NCBI GenBank assembly: GCA_019925105.1
Contig: JAHGAU010000001.1
Coordinates: 310,001 to 374,000, forward strand
Source: Niebla homalea
Lineage: Eukaryota; Ascomycota; Lecanoromycetes; Lecanorales; Ramalinaceae
DNA length: 64,000 nt
Direction of reading: 5' to 3'
In this document: in pieces, positions 1-15,100 of the stretch
Position numbering within the stretch: position 1 is the first letter of the stretch
How the letters are laid out: each line of letters opens with the position of its first letter
Position numbers and translations under genes: made by a program
Notes under the pieces: generated by a model
The model's database searches: none
What the model saw: the letters and a program-made list of their open reading frames with translations, nothing else
Told to the model about the DNA's origin: nothing

Positions 1-1475
<1,475 letters not shown>

Positions 1476-3636
1476 CATACCGGGAGTATATAAATTTACC
1501 GGGTCCTTTAATTATTATCCGTTTAAACCGGGAAGTCATTATTTTAACTTTATTATTTAAAAGTTAAGTCTTTAAAAAAAGGTTTACTTTATTATTAAGG
1601 GAATAAATAAAGTTTAGAAACTTAATTATTACCTTTTTTCCGTCGATATTATAAATTACCCGGGCGTTATTAATACCGTTTATATAGTTAATTTACGTTA
1701 AGCCTGGCCTTAAAGTTATTATTTAATAAGGCTAAAGGTTATTATTAAAGAATTTTTTTTAATAAAAAAAATATTTATTATAACCGTTATTTAAAATTAT
1801 TAACTTTTATTAATTAATGAGTTAAAGGATATTATTATATATTTAAATTTAACGTCTACGTTTATTATATTATAAGCTTCCTTTAAAACCGATAAATTTA
1901 TTAATATAATAATAATAATAATAACTTCTTTAATCTTTAACTTCTTTAACCCCCGAAATAACGTCTTAATATTTTTTCTTAAAGTAAAAAACCCAATAAT
2001 TACTCTTTAGGTACCTATTATTTTAACCTTTTATAATATAATAATTATACTTTCAATTATTATATTTAATAAAAGACCGCTTATTATTAACCTTTAAAGC
2101 TATTAAATAAAACCATAAAGTAATATTAACGCGGACTATATTAACTTATAATTCTTTATTAATAGCTTTTAATATAACTTTATTGAAATTAAAAGAATTC
2201 TAACCTAGGACAATTTAATTTTAAATTAAGGACTTTATATAATTTATTAATAATTAATATTTCAGTAATATACTTACGGAATTTACAGGTAAATCAATCG
2301 ACCGTTTTATTTAAATTTTTTATTATTATTTTAAACTCCCGGATTAACTTAATATATAAGCTTAAGCCTTAAGGTTTAAAATACGTAATAAGAATAATCC
2401 AGATTTCTTGAATTATCTTTAATATATTTATAAGGTAACGTATATTATCCTTATAATAGGTTTTAATAAAGGTTATAACCCGGAGTTTATCCTTAATAGT
2501 TATAGGCTTATAAAGGTTATTAAGCATTAATTAATCCTTAATTTACCGGTTCTATAATATTTATTAATACTATTTAGTTAATAAAGGAATTATATTAAAA
2601 AAACTCTTAAAATAGAATTTTTTATTTTAAAGGTTATTTTTAATAAGAAAATAGGAACTTAAAGTCCTTAAATTAATACTTATACGTAAAGAAATACTAA
2701 TTATTTAATTAAATTTAAACTTAAGGTTAAGATTAAATAAAAAGTTTAATAAGTTTTTTAATTTCAAAGATTTTAATTTTAATTAATATTTAATTAATAA
2801 ATTATTTAAAAGTAAAAGATATTCCATATTAAATAACGGGGTTTAGCCTTTTATCCATAAGAAAAAATTAAAGATTAACTCATTAAATAGTAATATTAAA
2901 GGTTCTTTAAATGCTTTTAAGCTGAAACTATCGTAAGACTTTAACGTAAATAAGGATAAATATTTTTTATTTACGTTTTTAATTATTTTTTAAGTAATCC
3001 TTTAATTTTCTTTCTGAAGGTTTCTTAAATAAAAACAAAAAATTTTACTCTTAATTTAATAATAGAAAATAATAAGAGGATTTCCGTATTAATAAAATAA
3101 AATAATAATATATTTAAGGGTTTTAATAGTAAAGTTTAAATTCTAAATAAAATTTATTTTATTTTAATTAATAACAAATTAAAATTTTATAAATATTTAA
3201 GCTATCTTTATATCTTTTTAAAATTATTAATTTTTTTACGCTTAATATAATATAGAAAATTAATTTCTATATTTAATTACCGCTCCCTATTTTAAAAGCT
3301 ATAATCTCTATTTATAATTATTTTACCCTTAGACTTCCGGGCGTTAATTAAATTAAGTGGCCTTCCCGGCCAATTAAGATATAAAGGATTTCCTAGTTAG
3401 TTCTTAATTTCCTTTTTCAAAACGTAGAATCCCGGTTTAAATAAATAAACTTCTTTCTTTTTGGATTTAATCCTTAAAAATTTTAATTAGGTAATTTTAA
3501 AGGTAAAAATTAAGTCGTATTTTTACTTATATAATTAAATTACCGTCTTAAAAATAAAAATTTATCTTAAAGATAAGATTTTTTATTATAAAAAGTGAAA
3601 ATTTAAAGTTTTCTTAACTTTATAACGTTCCGTAAT

Positions 3637-3857
3637 TGTCAGCCTGGGTGCAGGCATGGTGGTGGTGCTGCATGGAGTGTCACTGAGCCGTCATGCGAGC
3701 GGTGCCAAGACACTATTATAGCGCGTGTATATATTATTACCTGGCCGTATATCTTATATTACCCGGGTATTTTATACAGATAGCACTATGCTTCCTAGAT
3801 AAATTATATGCAATCCACATATATATTATCCACTTTCATACGTCCTTACGTTTAATA
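3637..3857 (+). repeat. Copia-1 5' LTR
   Basis: Begins TGTCAGCCTGGG and ends CGTTTAATA, 221 bp. The outer (left) half keeps many CpA/TpG dinucleotides, whereas the inner end is mutated: the ancestral TGACA end, seen in the 3' LTR, is TAATA here. Confidence 0.95.
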
Positions 3858-3882
3858 GTTATAAGCCCGGTATCGTATACCA
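3858..3882 (+). promoter_or_regulatory. Copia-1 primer-binding site, initiator-tRNA half type
   Basis: Directly after the LTR lies GTTATAAGCCCGGT. Reversing one RIP transition gives GTTATGAGCCC, whose complement GGGCTCATAAC contains the CAT anticodon and flanking stem of initiator tRNA-Met. Many Copia elements prime from an internal tRNA-iMet half rather than from the CCA end. The same motif follows the 5' LTR of Copia-2B. The primer identity is inferred. Confidence 0.65.
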
Positions 3883-3959
3883 CTATAGCCACTTACTTAT
3901 CAATTAATTTAAAGGCGTAATTAACTATCCAAAAAGGCTTAGATCGAGTCCTTAAGGTT

Positions 3960-6900
3960 AATATACTATATATAAATTAAAATAAAAAAGGAACCAAAAA
4001 GTATAATAAGCTTATTACTCACTACTTCTTTATACCCTTAAAATAAGCTTATATAAAGTTAAGCTTATTACCTTAAAAGACTAAGATTTATAGCTTACCG
4101 TTATTAAAAATAAGGCTATTAAGTACTACGTCTAGGAGCTTATTAACTCCGTTTTTATAATAAAACCAATAGGCTTAAATAAGTTATTAAAACTAATATA
4201 ATCCGTTATTATAACGGATAAAGCGGTTAACTTAGGGGCATTAATAACCTATAAAAACAATTTATAGGTATAAAAGCTAGAACTATAAAAATAGAAAGAG
4301 TAATACGCGTTTTTCATTAAAATTAATAACTTTATATACTCCATAATTAATAAGGTGAACCTTGTTTATTTCGAAAACGTAGATTATTACCTATAAAACT
4401 ACTTACGTACTCTTAAAATTAAGTTTATATTTTTAGATTCCGTATGCTCTTTAAGGGTAAAGAAAGAATACCATAAAATTATAACGGGACCTAGTTTTCA
4501 TTAAAATATTAAAGTATAACTTAATAAGTATACTTAAGTATTTATAAAAGCTAAAAATAGCAATACTCTTAAAGTACTTAATAAGAAACGGATATACCGT
4601 AATTTTATTAACGTAATTAAGAAATAGGCTTTTATATTAATATAGCTTTATAAATTTAGCATAAATAATTTAATTAACTTCTTAATCACTTTTATTAATC
4701 TTAAGGAACAATTTTGAAATTATATACGGTATAATAATATAAAGAAGTTAACTCCGTTTTACTTAGCCTTTACTATTAATGAAAATTAAAATAATATTAA
4801 GAAAGATAATAAGCTTATATTTAAGGGTAAAAATATTAAGTTAAAAGAATGCCTTTACGGCATTAAATATTAGTTTAGCGAATACGATTACTTACGTATA
4901 AACCGACTTAATCGATTTATTAACTTTAAACCCGATTTTATACTTAAAAAACGAATAAATAATAAACTTAAGGATATTAAGATAAAAAAGAGAATTAATC
5001 AAGTTTTTAAGAAATCTAGAAACTTTAAATTAAAATAAAACAATTTATTTATACCGGTTTAAAACGATAATAATAATTTTAATATATTTAATATAAGATA
5101 AAAGTTTTATATATTATAATTATTATAGATTTTAAATTATAGCTTAAGTTCTTATATTTATAATAAGACGATAAAAGATTAATTTATTAAAGAAATAAAT
5201 AAAAAGAATAATATTATTATTGTTAATAATAGTAATTTTAAAGTTAATACTTATAGAAAAATCAAGGTAAATATTAATACCCTTAAAGGTAATAACTTTA
5301 TTATACTTTATAACGTTACGTATATACTTAATTTTATAATTAACGTTATATCTGATATTATCCTTATAGATAAGGGTATTTACTTTAATATTAAACGTTA
5401 TCATTTTTATAATAATAAATAAATAAGAATACTGGTTAAGAGGATCGGTAAATATTACGTACTTAAAGATAATATTAAATAAGTTAACGTAATATTTATA
5501 ACCGGTAAAGCTATCGTTAAATCAGTAATTATAAGCTAGTGGCATCAGCTCCTTATAAATGTTATTAATGAAATAATTTAATACCTTTAATAAGTAATTA
5601 AGGGGGTAAAGATCACTAATGATATTAAAGCCTTAAATATAAAGAATTATAAAAACTATATTTTGATAAAAGCTTACCGGATCGTATCGAGATCCTTATA
5701 TAAAGTAGAAATATTAATAAAATCTTTCTTTTAAATTACTTATAACTTTATATAAATAAGTATAACGATAAACCGAAATTAATAAATATTATATATTACT
5801 TATTCTAAATACGATTTTTAAATAATATATACTTATAAATATAAGTTTAAAGTAACAGATATCCTACGGAAGGTTATTTAAACGATTAAAATATGATATT
5901 ATTATAATATAGTTTTTATTTAATTAAACGGAAAGAGATCTTTGGGATTTAAATTTAATAACTTTATTAATAAGCTTAATATTATTTTTAAATTATTAAT
6001 ATTATATATTATTATATAAAACGGTTATTTAAAATGAAAAAGTAGTTTATTAATTATAAAAATAAAAATTATAAGACTATAAGCAAAACTTCCTTAATTC
6101 TTATAGCTATAAATCGTACAAACGGCCGGTTTCCTTATAAATTAAATACCAATAAGAAAGCATTTATAAATTATATTATTTAAGAAGGCTATTAATTTAA
6201 AGTTAAACCTTTAATATTTGAAATAATATAATTATAAAGCCTATTTATTTAATAAATCGATCTTTAAGAAAAAGAAATTAATAATAAGAATATATATTGA
6301 TTTCCTTATTAATTACGATAATATTAATATCTATAATATATAGATACTTAATTAAAAAAAAGTAATTTATATAAGGGACGTTTTCTTTAAAGAAAATAAA
6401 TTCTATAAAGCCAATAAGATCGACTTAATTTAACTTGAAAAAAAGCCGTTTTTTTATTTAATTAATATCCCAGAAATAAATATATTTTATATTATTATTA
6501 AGCTATTATTAAATAGTGAAGAAGAAAAGGAATTTATAAATAATACCGTTAACCCTATATAAAAGGGAAAAGAAAAAGAATAATAAAAGGATTATCCATT
6601 TTTATTAACTTTAATATTAATAAATTACAATACGGTATCTAAGAATAACGACGGAAAAAATAAAGGAGATAATAACGGTAATAATAGCGGTAATGGATTA
6701 TCAACTTTATTATCAGATCTACCATTAACTTTACTAGCTTTACCAGCTTTATTAGCTTTAAAGCCGAAAAAGAAAGATAGTAATAAATCCGACTTTAATA
6801 TAAGCAATATTATTAAAAGAAAAAGAATTATAAAAGGTATAAAGAAAATAAGTTATATTATAGCTTTTATTTTAGCTATAAATAAATTAAAGTTATTATA

Positions 6901-8990
6901 TTATACGGTATTTATTGCCTTTCTATTATTTTATAAGCTATATAAAAAGGATAAAAAGTTATCTCCTTTTTTATTAAAAATAAATATACTTTACTATAAT
7001 ACCCTATTTACTAAATTAAAATATTATTGTTATATATTAAAATACCTATACGTTATGGGTTTTAAGTTAGTAATTAAAGTAAAGCTTAAAGTTCTTAAAG
7101 AAAAGGGTATATAAGAAGAAATCCCACTCGAGTATACTAAAAAAGCGGATAAAATATTAATATTTACCACCTGAGTATTCAAATATAAATTTAACGATAA
7201 AAAGTATCTTACCAAGTATAAAGCGAGGCTTTATATAAGGGGTAATTTATAAAAGATTAAATAAGATATATTTGCCGTTACCCTAATAATTAAGGTTCTT
7301 AGGGTATTTATAGCCATAATAGCCGTATTTAATTTAGATACGAAATAGTAGGACGCCGTTAATACGTTTATAAATAGTAAAATAAATGAACTTATATATA
7401 TTAAATCATTAAAAGGGTATAAGAATAAAGGTTTATTCTTCCTGTTTTAAGCTTTATATAAACTTAAATAATTACTGGCTTTATGGTTTAAAAATCTCTT
7501 AAAAACCTTAATAGACCTGGGCCTAAAATAAGTCCCGGAAATCAAATATCTTTTTATTAATAACTATATAATGGTTTTCTTCTTTATAGATAATATCGTT
7601 ATTATTTACGATCGTAAACATAATTAAAAAATGGATAACTTTTAAAATAAATTCTTTAAAATCTATAAAATAAAAACCTAAATAAAATAAAATAGTTCCT
7701 AAATATAAAGATAATACGAGTTCGATTAAGTCGAGAAATCCGTCTATATTAAGATAGTTATATCGATAAACTTACGGTAAAATTCAATATTATAATAAAT
7801 TATACTCCTAAAGTACCTTTACGGAATACCGAAGTTCTTATTAAAAATACTGTATAAGTTTTACCTTAAGAGATTTATATATATTAATAGTTTATCGGTT
7901 CTATTAACTTTATGGTTATTATAACTCGGACAGATATTACGTACTTAATATCCAAGTTATTTAAGTTCCTCATAAATCCGTTAAAATAATACTTAGAAGT
8001 AGCTATAAGGGTATTATAATACCTTATATATACCAAGTATTACACCATTATATATAACGGGAAAATTACGGATCCGTATACCGTTTTTATGGTATCCTTA
8101 AATACGTTATTTACTAACGATTTTAAGATATAATATAACTTATAAAGCTATATATTTAAGCTTTTTAAGAATTTAATCAATTAAAAAGCGATAAAGTAAA
8201 AGACGGTAATAATAAACTTTATTAAAGCTAAGCTTTTCGTCTTTATCCTTATAGTAAAAGAACTAATATAATAAAACCATTTTTTTAAATTAATTATATT
8301 AGACTTATCTTACTTATTAAAGATTAAGTATAATAATACTTAAATAATCCGTATAGTCCAAAAGATAAACTCTTAGTTTATTATAAAATTCCGTTATATA
8401 AATATATATTATTATTAATTACGATAAGAATATTAAAAGAAAACGATTAATATTAAGTATATATTTATAATAAAGATATTAACGGATAACCTTATAAAGT
8501 TTTTACCGCTATAAAAATATAAAGAATTCATAAAACTCTTAAGACTTAAAGACGATAAACTTTAAAACCCCGTATTATAATACTATTCGGTAAAACCCCA
8601 AAAACGTTATTTTTAAGAGATTTAACTCTTAAAAATTTACGATTATAAACCGGATATACGATAATTTTTCCGGGTTTATTTATTTTCACGATTTTATTAA
8701 TTTTAACTTTTTTTAACGTATATTTAATAATAATTACTTAATAAGATTATTTAAATTAATACCCGGAGTTCAATTAAATATATATAAAGCTCCGGAATAG
8801 CTTAAAATATAAAAGTTTTATTATTATTATTATTTATAAAATTATTGATTTTTCCGATTTTTCTTAGCTTTTTAATTTTTTAACTTTAAATTTAAAACGT
8901 ACTTTTTACCTATAATAATTATGGTATATTAGTAATTAAAAGGTAACTACAATAAGGATATTTAGGATCTATATTATTACCGTAATAATA
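3960..8990 (+). pseudogene. Copia-1 gag-pol polyprotein, RIP-disabled
   Basis: Reading through stops, the frame at 7,215-7,640 shows consecutive Copia reverse-transcriptase signatures: KARL.IRG, DIFAVTL, a FNLDTK..DAV.TFINS block, an ALYKL block, and the catalytic box VFFFIDNIVI in place of the usual YVDD. At 8,020-8,250 a Copia RNase H signature follows (YIFKLF then a KAIK.KTV block). A WHQL-like GAG-pre-integrase motif lies near 5,535. Most stops sit where CAA, CAG or TGG would be expected, which is exactly what C-to-T and G-to-A RIP transitions produce. The polyprotein would once have encoded capsid, protease, integrase, reverse transcriptase and RNase H. The gag part is not individually recognisable. 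Confidence 0.88.
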
Positions 8991-9009
8991 TTATAATCCT
9001 AAAAGGGTA

Positions 9010-9230
9010 TATTAGCCTGGGTATAAACATAATAATAATACTGTATAGAGTGTCACTAAGCCGTTATACGAGCGGTGCCAAGATACTATTATAGTACGTA
9101 TATATATCATTACCTGGCCGTATATCTCATACCACCCGGGTATTTTATGCAGATAGCACCATGCTTCCTAGATAGATCATATACAATCCACATACATATT
9201 ATCCACTCTCATGCGTCCTCACGTTTGACA
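9010..9230 (+). repeat. Copia-1 3' LTR
   Basis: 221 bp, from TATTAGCCTGGG to CGTTTGACA, followed by the GTAAT duplication. Here the inner (left) end is RIP-mutated and the outer (right) end is intact, the mirror image of the 5' LTR. Confidence 0.95.
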
Positions 9231-9329
9231 GTAATCCTTATAAACGGTTTTAATTAAGTAATCCTAACGGCGGAATAAGGTTAAAAATCCTTTAAGTTAT
9301 AAAGAGAGTTTAGATCGAGTAAAGATTTT

Positions 9330-9580
9330 GGAAAGGGGGAGAGTATGGAGGATATAAAACTTGCGGATGGATATATAAAGGAATGAAAACATTAAAAAAG
9401 CTAATTCAGGGTGGAATCGATTCATATATACTTTAAAAAGGAAGGGCATAATGAATTAAGATAATGTATTTCTTATATTTTATTTACTTATATAAAGGCT
9501 TCGGCCCATCCTTTAATTATACTTTATTTACTCCTTTAATTTTTGCCCCTTTTATACTTTTATTCCTTCTTATCTTTTTT
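9330..9580 (+). repeat. Gypsy-2beta 5' LTR
   Basis: 251 bp beginning GGAAAGGGGGAGAGTATGG and ending TATCTTTTTT. It is homologous to 58,101-58,351 (same strand) and to 30,295-30,533 and 43,715-43,964 (opposite strand). Unusually it does not show TG...CA ends. The outer left edge is well preserved and the inner right edge is RIP-mutated. Confidence 0.9.
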
Positions 9581-10022
9581 ATCGGTTTTATAAAGGCTTT
9601 TATTTATTTATATATATTAAGGAATTCAGTCTAATTATATAATTTAATCGTAAGTAACTTACTATACCTTTTCCTTAATTAACGGTAAGAAAAATTACGA
9701 AAACACTATAGAAAACCGATATTTATAACTATTATATAATATATACGTAATAAAAGTAATAGATTATTAATTTATATATATTTATAGAATATTCTTAACC
9801 ATTATTTACTTAGCGAATAATTATTAAAACCGAAGAAAATAAGGGTATTTATTAATCCTTTTTAAGTGCCTATATTTAAATATTCTTATTATCATATATA
9901 ATTAATATAGGTCTTAAGTTAAATAACCTTATTTATACGTATTAATAAGATATTATTAATATCTATTATTTAACTATAAACTATCAAAATTCAGAAAATA
10001 AAGAAATATAATATTATTTTAA
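9581..10022 (+). other. Gypsy-2beta untranslated leader, part 1
   Basis: Aligns with the reverse complement of 43,330-43,714 in Gypsy-2alpha, for example the shared stretch atatattaaggaattc. No reading frame. It ends at the TTTAA duplication flanking the mini LTR element. Confidence 0.8.
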
Positions 10023-11398
10023 TGTTAGGTACTAAGAGTACTGAGGTAAAATGTGGGTGTAATATGTATGATTGATGATCTATGTAAGTGCTATGCAGGA
10101 GTAAATATGAGTGCGCATGCCAAGCACCGGGCATCCGCTATACCCCTTTAGGCCTTAGTGCCCGTAGAGGTCTTGGCAGTGGCCTTTGCATATAATAAAT
10201 GCACCAAAAAAGGAAAAATGCTACGCCCACGTAGCGACGGCGAGGTCAATAGCCTTATGTATGAAAGCGGCTCCGGGGCTAGAGAATAAATGTATCCAGC
10301 GCCGAGGAGGTTGAAGAAGTGAAAACAATGCGTGGTGGCGGCGTATTGAGAGGGTGTGGTAACAGTAAAGTCGAAAAACCAGTTAAAAACCAAAAAACCG
10401 TAAGCCGGGCAGTTGCCGCGATCCACCCGTGAAATAGTCGTGGATTTAAAGGTTTTTTGAGAGCTGAATCGCTTAAATCCGTGATCTCCGGGGTTTAACC
10501 GGGTGAGTGTCCGTGGTCTCAGCACTGCGTTTTGACCTTTAGTGCGGCTTACTCGAGCCGGTGGTAGGCGTAAGTCGACTTATGATAAAAGCGGATTTTA
10601 TCGGTAATAGCTTATTCCCATAGCGTAACTTCGCAAGTAATATACGTTACTTGGTCCGGTAAATTTACTGTGGGTATATACTTAAAGCTTACTTTTATTA
10701 TAGTAAGAGGTAAGAGTAATGAAAGAAGTAGGTATAGTTAAATATTTAAATTAAAGGTAAGAAACCTCCGCAATTTTACGGTATTTTCTGCGATAATATT
10801 AACCAGAGGCTCTTTCTGAGGTAGAGGTGATAGTAATGGTAATTATAATATAAATTTGCGGTAGAGGTCCTTAAGTATTATAGTGGGAAGGACCCGTAAT
10901 AGTAATACCTTGAAGGAGGGTGAGGGCTTGGTGAGAGATTTAAGAGGTGTAAATCTTATATAGAGGTCGTAGATAGTAAGGTAAGGTTTTGGTGAGAAAG
11001 TCGATTTAAGAGCTAAGGAGTAGGATAGTGGCGAGGCTGTTCGTGATAATAACATGGTAATTTAGGTGTTTAAATAAATGGGTCTAAAGGGTAGGTATTA
11101 AGTGATATAAGCGGACTTATACTTACGCCATCTATAAAAGAACAGGATATATAGAGGTAATCGTAAGCTCTATATTAATTATTAAGTAAAAGAACTCGTA
11201 CTATTACTACCATTTATTATGCACCGGTTGGTAATAAGTAAATACACTGTAAAAGTGGGTGGTAAGTATATAAATGATGATCTATATAAGTGCTATGCAG
11301 GAGTAATATGTAGGTGCGCATGCCAAGCACCAAGCCCGCTATACCCCTTTAGGCCTTAGTGCCCGTAAAGGTCTTGGCAATGGCCTTTGCATATAACA
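10023..11398. mobile_element. Non-autonomous mini LTR element (TRIM-like), 1.38 kb
   Basis: Flanked by a perfect 5-bp duplication TTTAA (10,018-10,022 and 11,399-11,403). Its terminal direct repeats of about 175 bp (10,023-10,197 and about 11,224-11,398) share gtgctatgcaggagtaa and ggccttagtgcccgta. The outer ends are TGTTAGG and TATAACA, an LTR-like terminal inverted repeat. The interior of about 1 kb has no recognisable coding capacity. It has a GC-richer patch at 10,200-10,560 where a 125-codon minus-strand frame occurs, which I regard as chance. It would depend on another element for enzymes. No convincing primer-binding site or polypurine tract was found, so the exact class is open. Confidence 0.8.
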
Positions 11399-11592
11399 TT
11401 TAAAGTGGTTTAATTATAAAGGCGTAATAATACTGTTTATATTAATAATAAATACGGAAATAATTATATATATTATTAAAAGTTTTAAACCGTCACTAAG
11501 GGGAATATAACCTATATATTAAATATAAGTTCTATTCTTTAAATAAAAGAAAATAAAGTAAGAAAAAAGGAAATCGGATATATTTCTTGAAA

Positions 11593-11736
11593 TGTGAGGT
11601 ATAAGTTACTTAATTATTCTCTATGTATAGAAGTGTGATTAAGTACTCCTGAATCCCGGCTACCCCAATCGGGTCTAGCTTCGGATTATATCTAATTTAC
11701 CCGAGTACCGGGTAACCAATATAAGTACTTTCAATA
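11593..11736 (-). repeat. Copia-2B 3' LTR (left copy)
   Basis: 144 bp. On the plus strand it begins TGTGAGGTATAAG and ends GTACTTTCAATA. The outer left edge is unmutated and the inner right edge carries RIP transitions relative to the copy at 25,176. Confidence 0.92.
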
Positions 11737-11999
11737 CTCCTTTTCGAGCTTTAATATATAAATCACTTTATATTACTATGTCCGGTATGATCCGTTTTTA
11801 ATACTCTATTTAAGCTTCGATCTTCGTATAACGTATACCCTATTTATATAATATTTTTTATAAGCTATTAAAGCTCTTTTATAACGGTGGTCTCTGCCCC
11901 CCCCCGCAACGGTGGCTTTTGCTCCCTTGGATTAGGAAGCCGGAGTCGTAACGGCGAGCTCCCCTATATCGCAAATCACCCTTTAGTAACCCCCCGGTG

Positions 12000-14900
12000 T
12001 ACGTGATTTCGTCCGGGCATATTCCGGGGTAGGTATCGTTTTTTACGATTTATCCTTTTTTAAAATTTTTTTCTTAACCTTTTTGCCTTATATATTAAAT
12101 TTATCTTAAAACGTACCCTTAGGTTCCTTAGGATTAATAATAACCCCACCTATAAATAGCTTAAAGCCCCCCCTTATAAGTGGCTTAAAGCTTACCTTAA
12201 ATAACTTAAAGATAAAGCTATAAGGTTATTAATATTATTAATAAAGCTTTAATTAATATAAGGACGTACCGGGGGTACTTTAAGGCCAAGTGCCTTACGG
12301 AACCCCTTAAAGGGCTAATATAATAAAGGCTTTATTAAACCGTTGGTAACTTATTCGTACGTCGGGATATATTTTAAATCTACCCGGTTATTTCTTATAA
12401 CTTCCTAAAATTAATACTATTAAATACCTATATATTTAATCCGGGTATAGAAAATAAGGTTTTTAACAAAAGCTATAACGCTTTAATTATCTCCGTAAAT
12501 AATAACGGCGGGGAGGTTCCCAGCTTAATATAACTTAATTTTATTTAAAAGTTATTTAAGCTATAAGGCCTCTTTAACTATTTATATTTATTTTATATAT
12601 TCCGCTTTATAAATAAAGAAAGTAATTATAGCTTAATATTTAAATTATTAATTAATTATAGTACTTCCGATATTAAATACGTAGCTTATAATAAACCTTT
12701 AAGTTAAATTTACGGTAAAATCGGAATTAATATAGTTATTAAGAGCTTTTAATTTACCCCGGTATATTAATTAAAAGGTAATAATAATATAGAAGTAACG
12801 TAAAATTCTTCTTATTAAATTTTAATAATATTTAATAAGATTTAAGACATATCGGCTAATTATTAAAATAAAGTAAACGATATTTAAATAAATTTTAAGT
12901 ATAAAATATATTAAAAAGCTTACGGCCGATTAATATTTCTTCCGGAGAATTAGGTCGGCCTTATAACCTTTAAATATAAACTCCGGCTTATATTTTAGCT
13001 TTATAAGGATATATATAAGCGTAATATTTTATTATTTATATTCCTTAACGACTCTTTTTATATAGGCTTTTTAATTAAATTAAAGCGTTCTATTTTAATA
13101 ATCTTTTATAATAATTATATTTAAATAATAATAAATTAACCTTAAGTTAAATATATAGAATTAATTATTAAATGCCTTTTTTAAGGTTATAATGCCTTTT
13201 TTAAACGGATTAATAATCAGGATATCGTTTATATAAAGAGCTATAATCGTCTTATCTCCGGGGTATATAAATATATAATAGTTTATAAGTATTAATTTAA
13301 ACTTTTACTTCTTTATAAAAATAAAGAAATAATAATATTATAATTAAGGGGATTATTTTAATCCGTAAAGGGCCTTATTAAGCTTATAATATATATCCGT
13401 GCCCTTTATTTAATTATAAGGTTATTCTATATAAACTTTTTCCTTAATTAAATTATAAAAAAAGGCCGTTTTTACGTCTATTTATTCTAAGTCTTAATCG
13501 TTGGCCGTTATTAGTGTAAAGAATATTTTATAACTTATAGGCTTTATTATTAAAGCGAAGGTTTTATTATAATTAATACCTTCCTATTATTTATAGCCGC
13601 GGATTATTTAGCGGGCCTTATATTAAATAATTAAACCGTTAACGCCTTTCTTGAAAGTATAAACCCATCGTCTTTTTAGAATAATTATATCCGGGGATAT
13701 AATATACTTAAATATAAGTATTTAAGTATTATTTTTAATATAAAAGTTATATTTATCCTTTTCTATTAATTATTAATTTATTTTATAATAAATATCTTTT
13801 ATAATTTCTTAATAGATTTTTAATTTAAATAATTCCGGTTTATTCTTAAATAATATTAACGTTAAGTAATAAATATCCTTTTTTTCGTTTAAGATAATTA
13901 TATTAATAAAGGTAGATAACGGGTTTAAGGATATATCCCGGAGCTTTAAGTACTTAAAGATTTTAAGCTTAAGGTTATTTCGGAGGATAATTTTAATTTC
14001 CTTTTGCGATTTATTAAATTATTATTTATCTTAATTATATTAAGTTTAAGGAGAATTTCCTTATTCTTTAACCGGGGTTATATTATTTATAAATATATTA
14101 TTTAAAATATTATTAATAAAAATATTATTATAAATTTAATTTTTATAATTCTCCTTTAAAATAAAGACTTATTAAGGCTATATATCCTTTTTTAAACCCT
14201 GAATCTTTTCCGTTAAAATATCTTTATCGGAGTTATTTAACGGAGTAATTTTCCGTTCCTTAATATAAACGTTATAGAATCGTTTTACCTTCTTATTAAA
14301 AATCCGTACTTAAGGGCTAAAAACCCGGTATATCTTAATAATCTTATTATTATAGTTTAATAGAATAAATAAATCGGCCCTCTTATTTAAGAAGGTTTAA
14401 TACTTTATAATCTTAATTTATATTAATAACTTAATTATTCGTAAATATAATAAATCCGGTTTTTAATTATATTACGTTTAATATAAGGTAATTTTCTTTT
14501 TTAAGCTGGACGTAAGTTCTTTTATAATAAGGTAATTAATAATTATAATGATTTCCAGCTATAAATTCTTAAATAAGCTTATATTATAAATTATTATATG
14601 GGTTTATTTTTTAATTTCTTAATTAAATTTTTTATTTATAAGGTTTTATTTAGGGCTGCTTTATACTATTGGTTTATAGATAATACTATAATTTTTAAGG
14701 TAATCTTAAAAATCCTTTAATATATATTTACCCCCATTATTTACTTATAAGCGCCTGATTTTCCGGTTAATAGTCTTATATTTAACTTAAAATTAATTAA
14801 ATTTACGGGTTACGTCCGATTTATAAATTATCGGATAAACTTTTAATATATAAATAAAGTTATCTTAAAAAATAATAAAGCTTATTGGCTTAATAAGCCA

Positions 14901-15100
14901 CGTAACGTTTAAATAAATAAGTTTTAACGGAGTAATCCTTAGCTTAAGATATTTTTTATAAAGCCGAAAGGTTATCTTATTAAAAACGTAATATATATAT
15001 ATTACCTCCTTTAAGGGCTTTTCTTGCTCCTTTTATTTACGCTTAAAGGATATCTTTATTAATACCGTAGTTAACTTAATAATAAATTAAGGGCCGAGAT
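12000..15100 (-). pseudogene. Copia-2B pol remnant with reverse transcriptase
   Basis: On the minus strand, 13,680-13,420 reads RWVYTFKKGVNG, YKAR, RGYK, EGINYNKTFALI, a KPISYK block and IDVKTAFFYNLI, with stops between. These are consecutive Ty1/Copia reverse-transcriptase motifs in the right order and spacing. The surrounding minus-strand sequence down to about 12,000 should hold the palm and RNase H but is too degraded to cite. All interruptions are of the CAA/CAG/TGG-to-stop type expected from RIP. Confidence 0.85.

Larger units (their letters stand above)
3637..9230 (+). mobile_element. Copia-1: complete Ty1/Copia LTR retrotransposon, RIP-inactivated
   Basis: Bounded by 221-bp LTRs and a perfect 5-bp target-site duplication, GTAAT, at 3,632-3,636 and 9,231-9,235. 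Joining the flanks restores the uninterrupted Copia-2 sequence seen at 24,600-24,720, so the insertion is proven by an empty site. Order is LTR, gag-like, GAG-pre-integrase (WHQL-like motif near 5,535), integrase region, reverse transcriptase (7,215-7,640), RNase H (8,020-8,250), polypurine AAAAGGG (9,001-9,007), LTR. This is the Ty1/Copia domain order. All coding frames carry TAA/TAG stops. It is not autonomous now. Confidence 0.95.
1476..9329 (-). mobile_element. Copia-2A: truncated Ty1/Copia-family remnant
   Basis: Homologous over its length to Copia-2B (15,196-16,437, 16,775-16,892, 23,766-24,720), sharing the motif ccgggagtatataaattta at its left edge. On the minus strand a degraded frame near 2,300-2,600 reads like a Copia gag, with a KLIREFK-like helix followed by a KFRKY motif. 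The pol half and the left LTR are missing. The copy is interrupted by Copia-1 (3,637-9,230), resumes for about 95 bp (9,231-9,325), and is cut off by the Gypsy-2 LTR at 9,330. Stops are spread throughout, consistent with RIP. The family assignment rests on homology to Copia-2B, whose reverse transcriptase is recognisable. Confidence 0.75.

Noticed and set aside
3693..3920. 75-codon frame, and its counterpart at 9,075-9,257
   Set aside because: Both lie inside the LTRs of Copia-1 and are chance frames in non-coding repeat sequence.
10148..10525. 125-codon minus-strand frame in a GC-richer patch
   Set aside because: It starts in the interior of the mini LTR element and ends inside its LTR. No motif and no family resemblance, so it is treated as chance.
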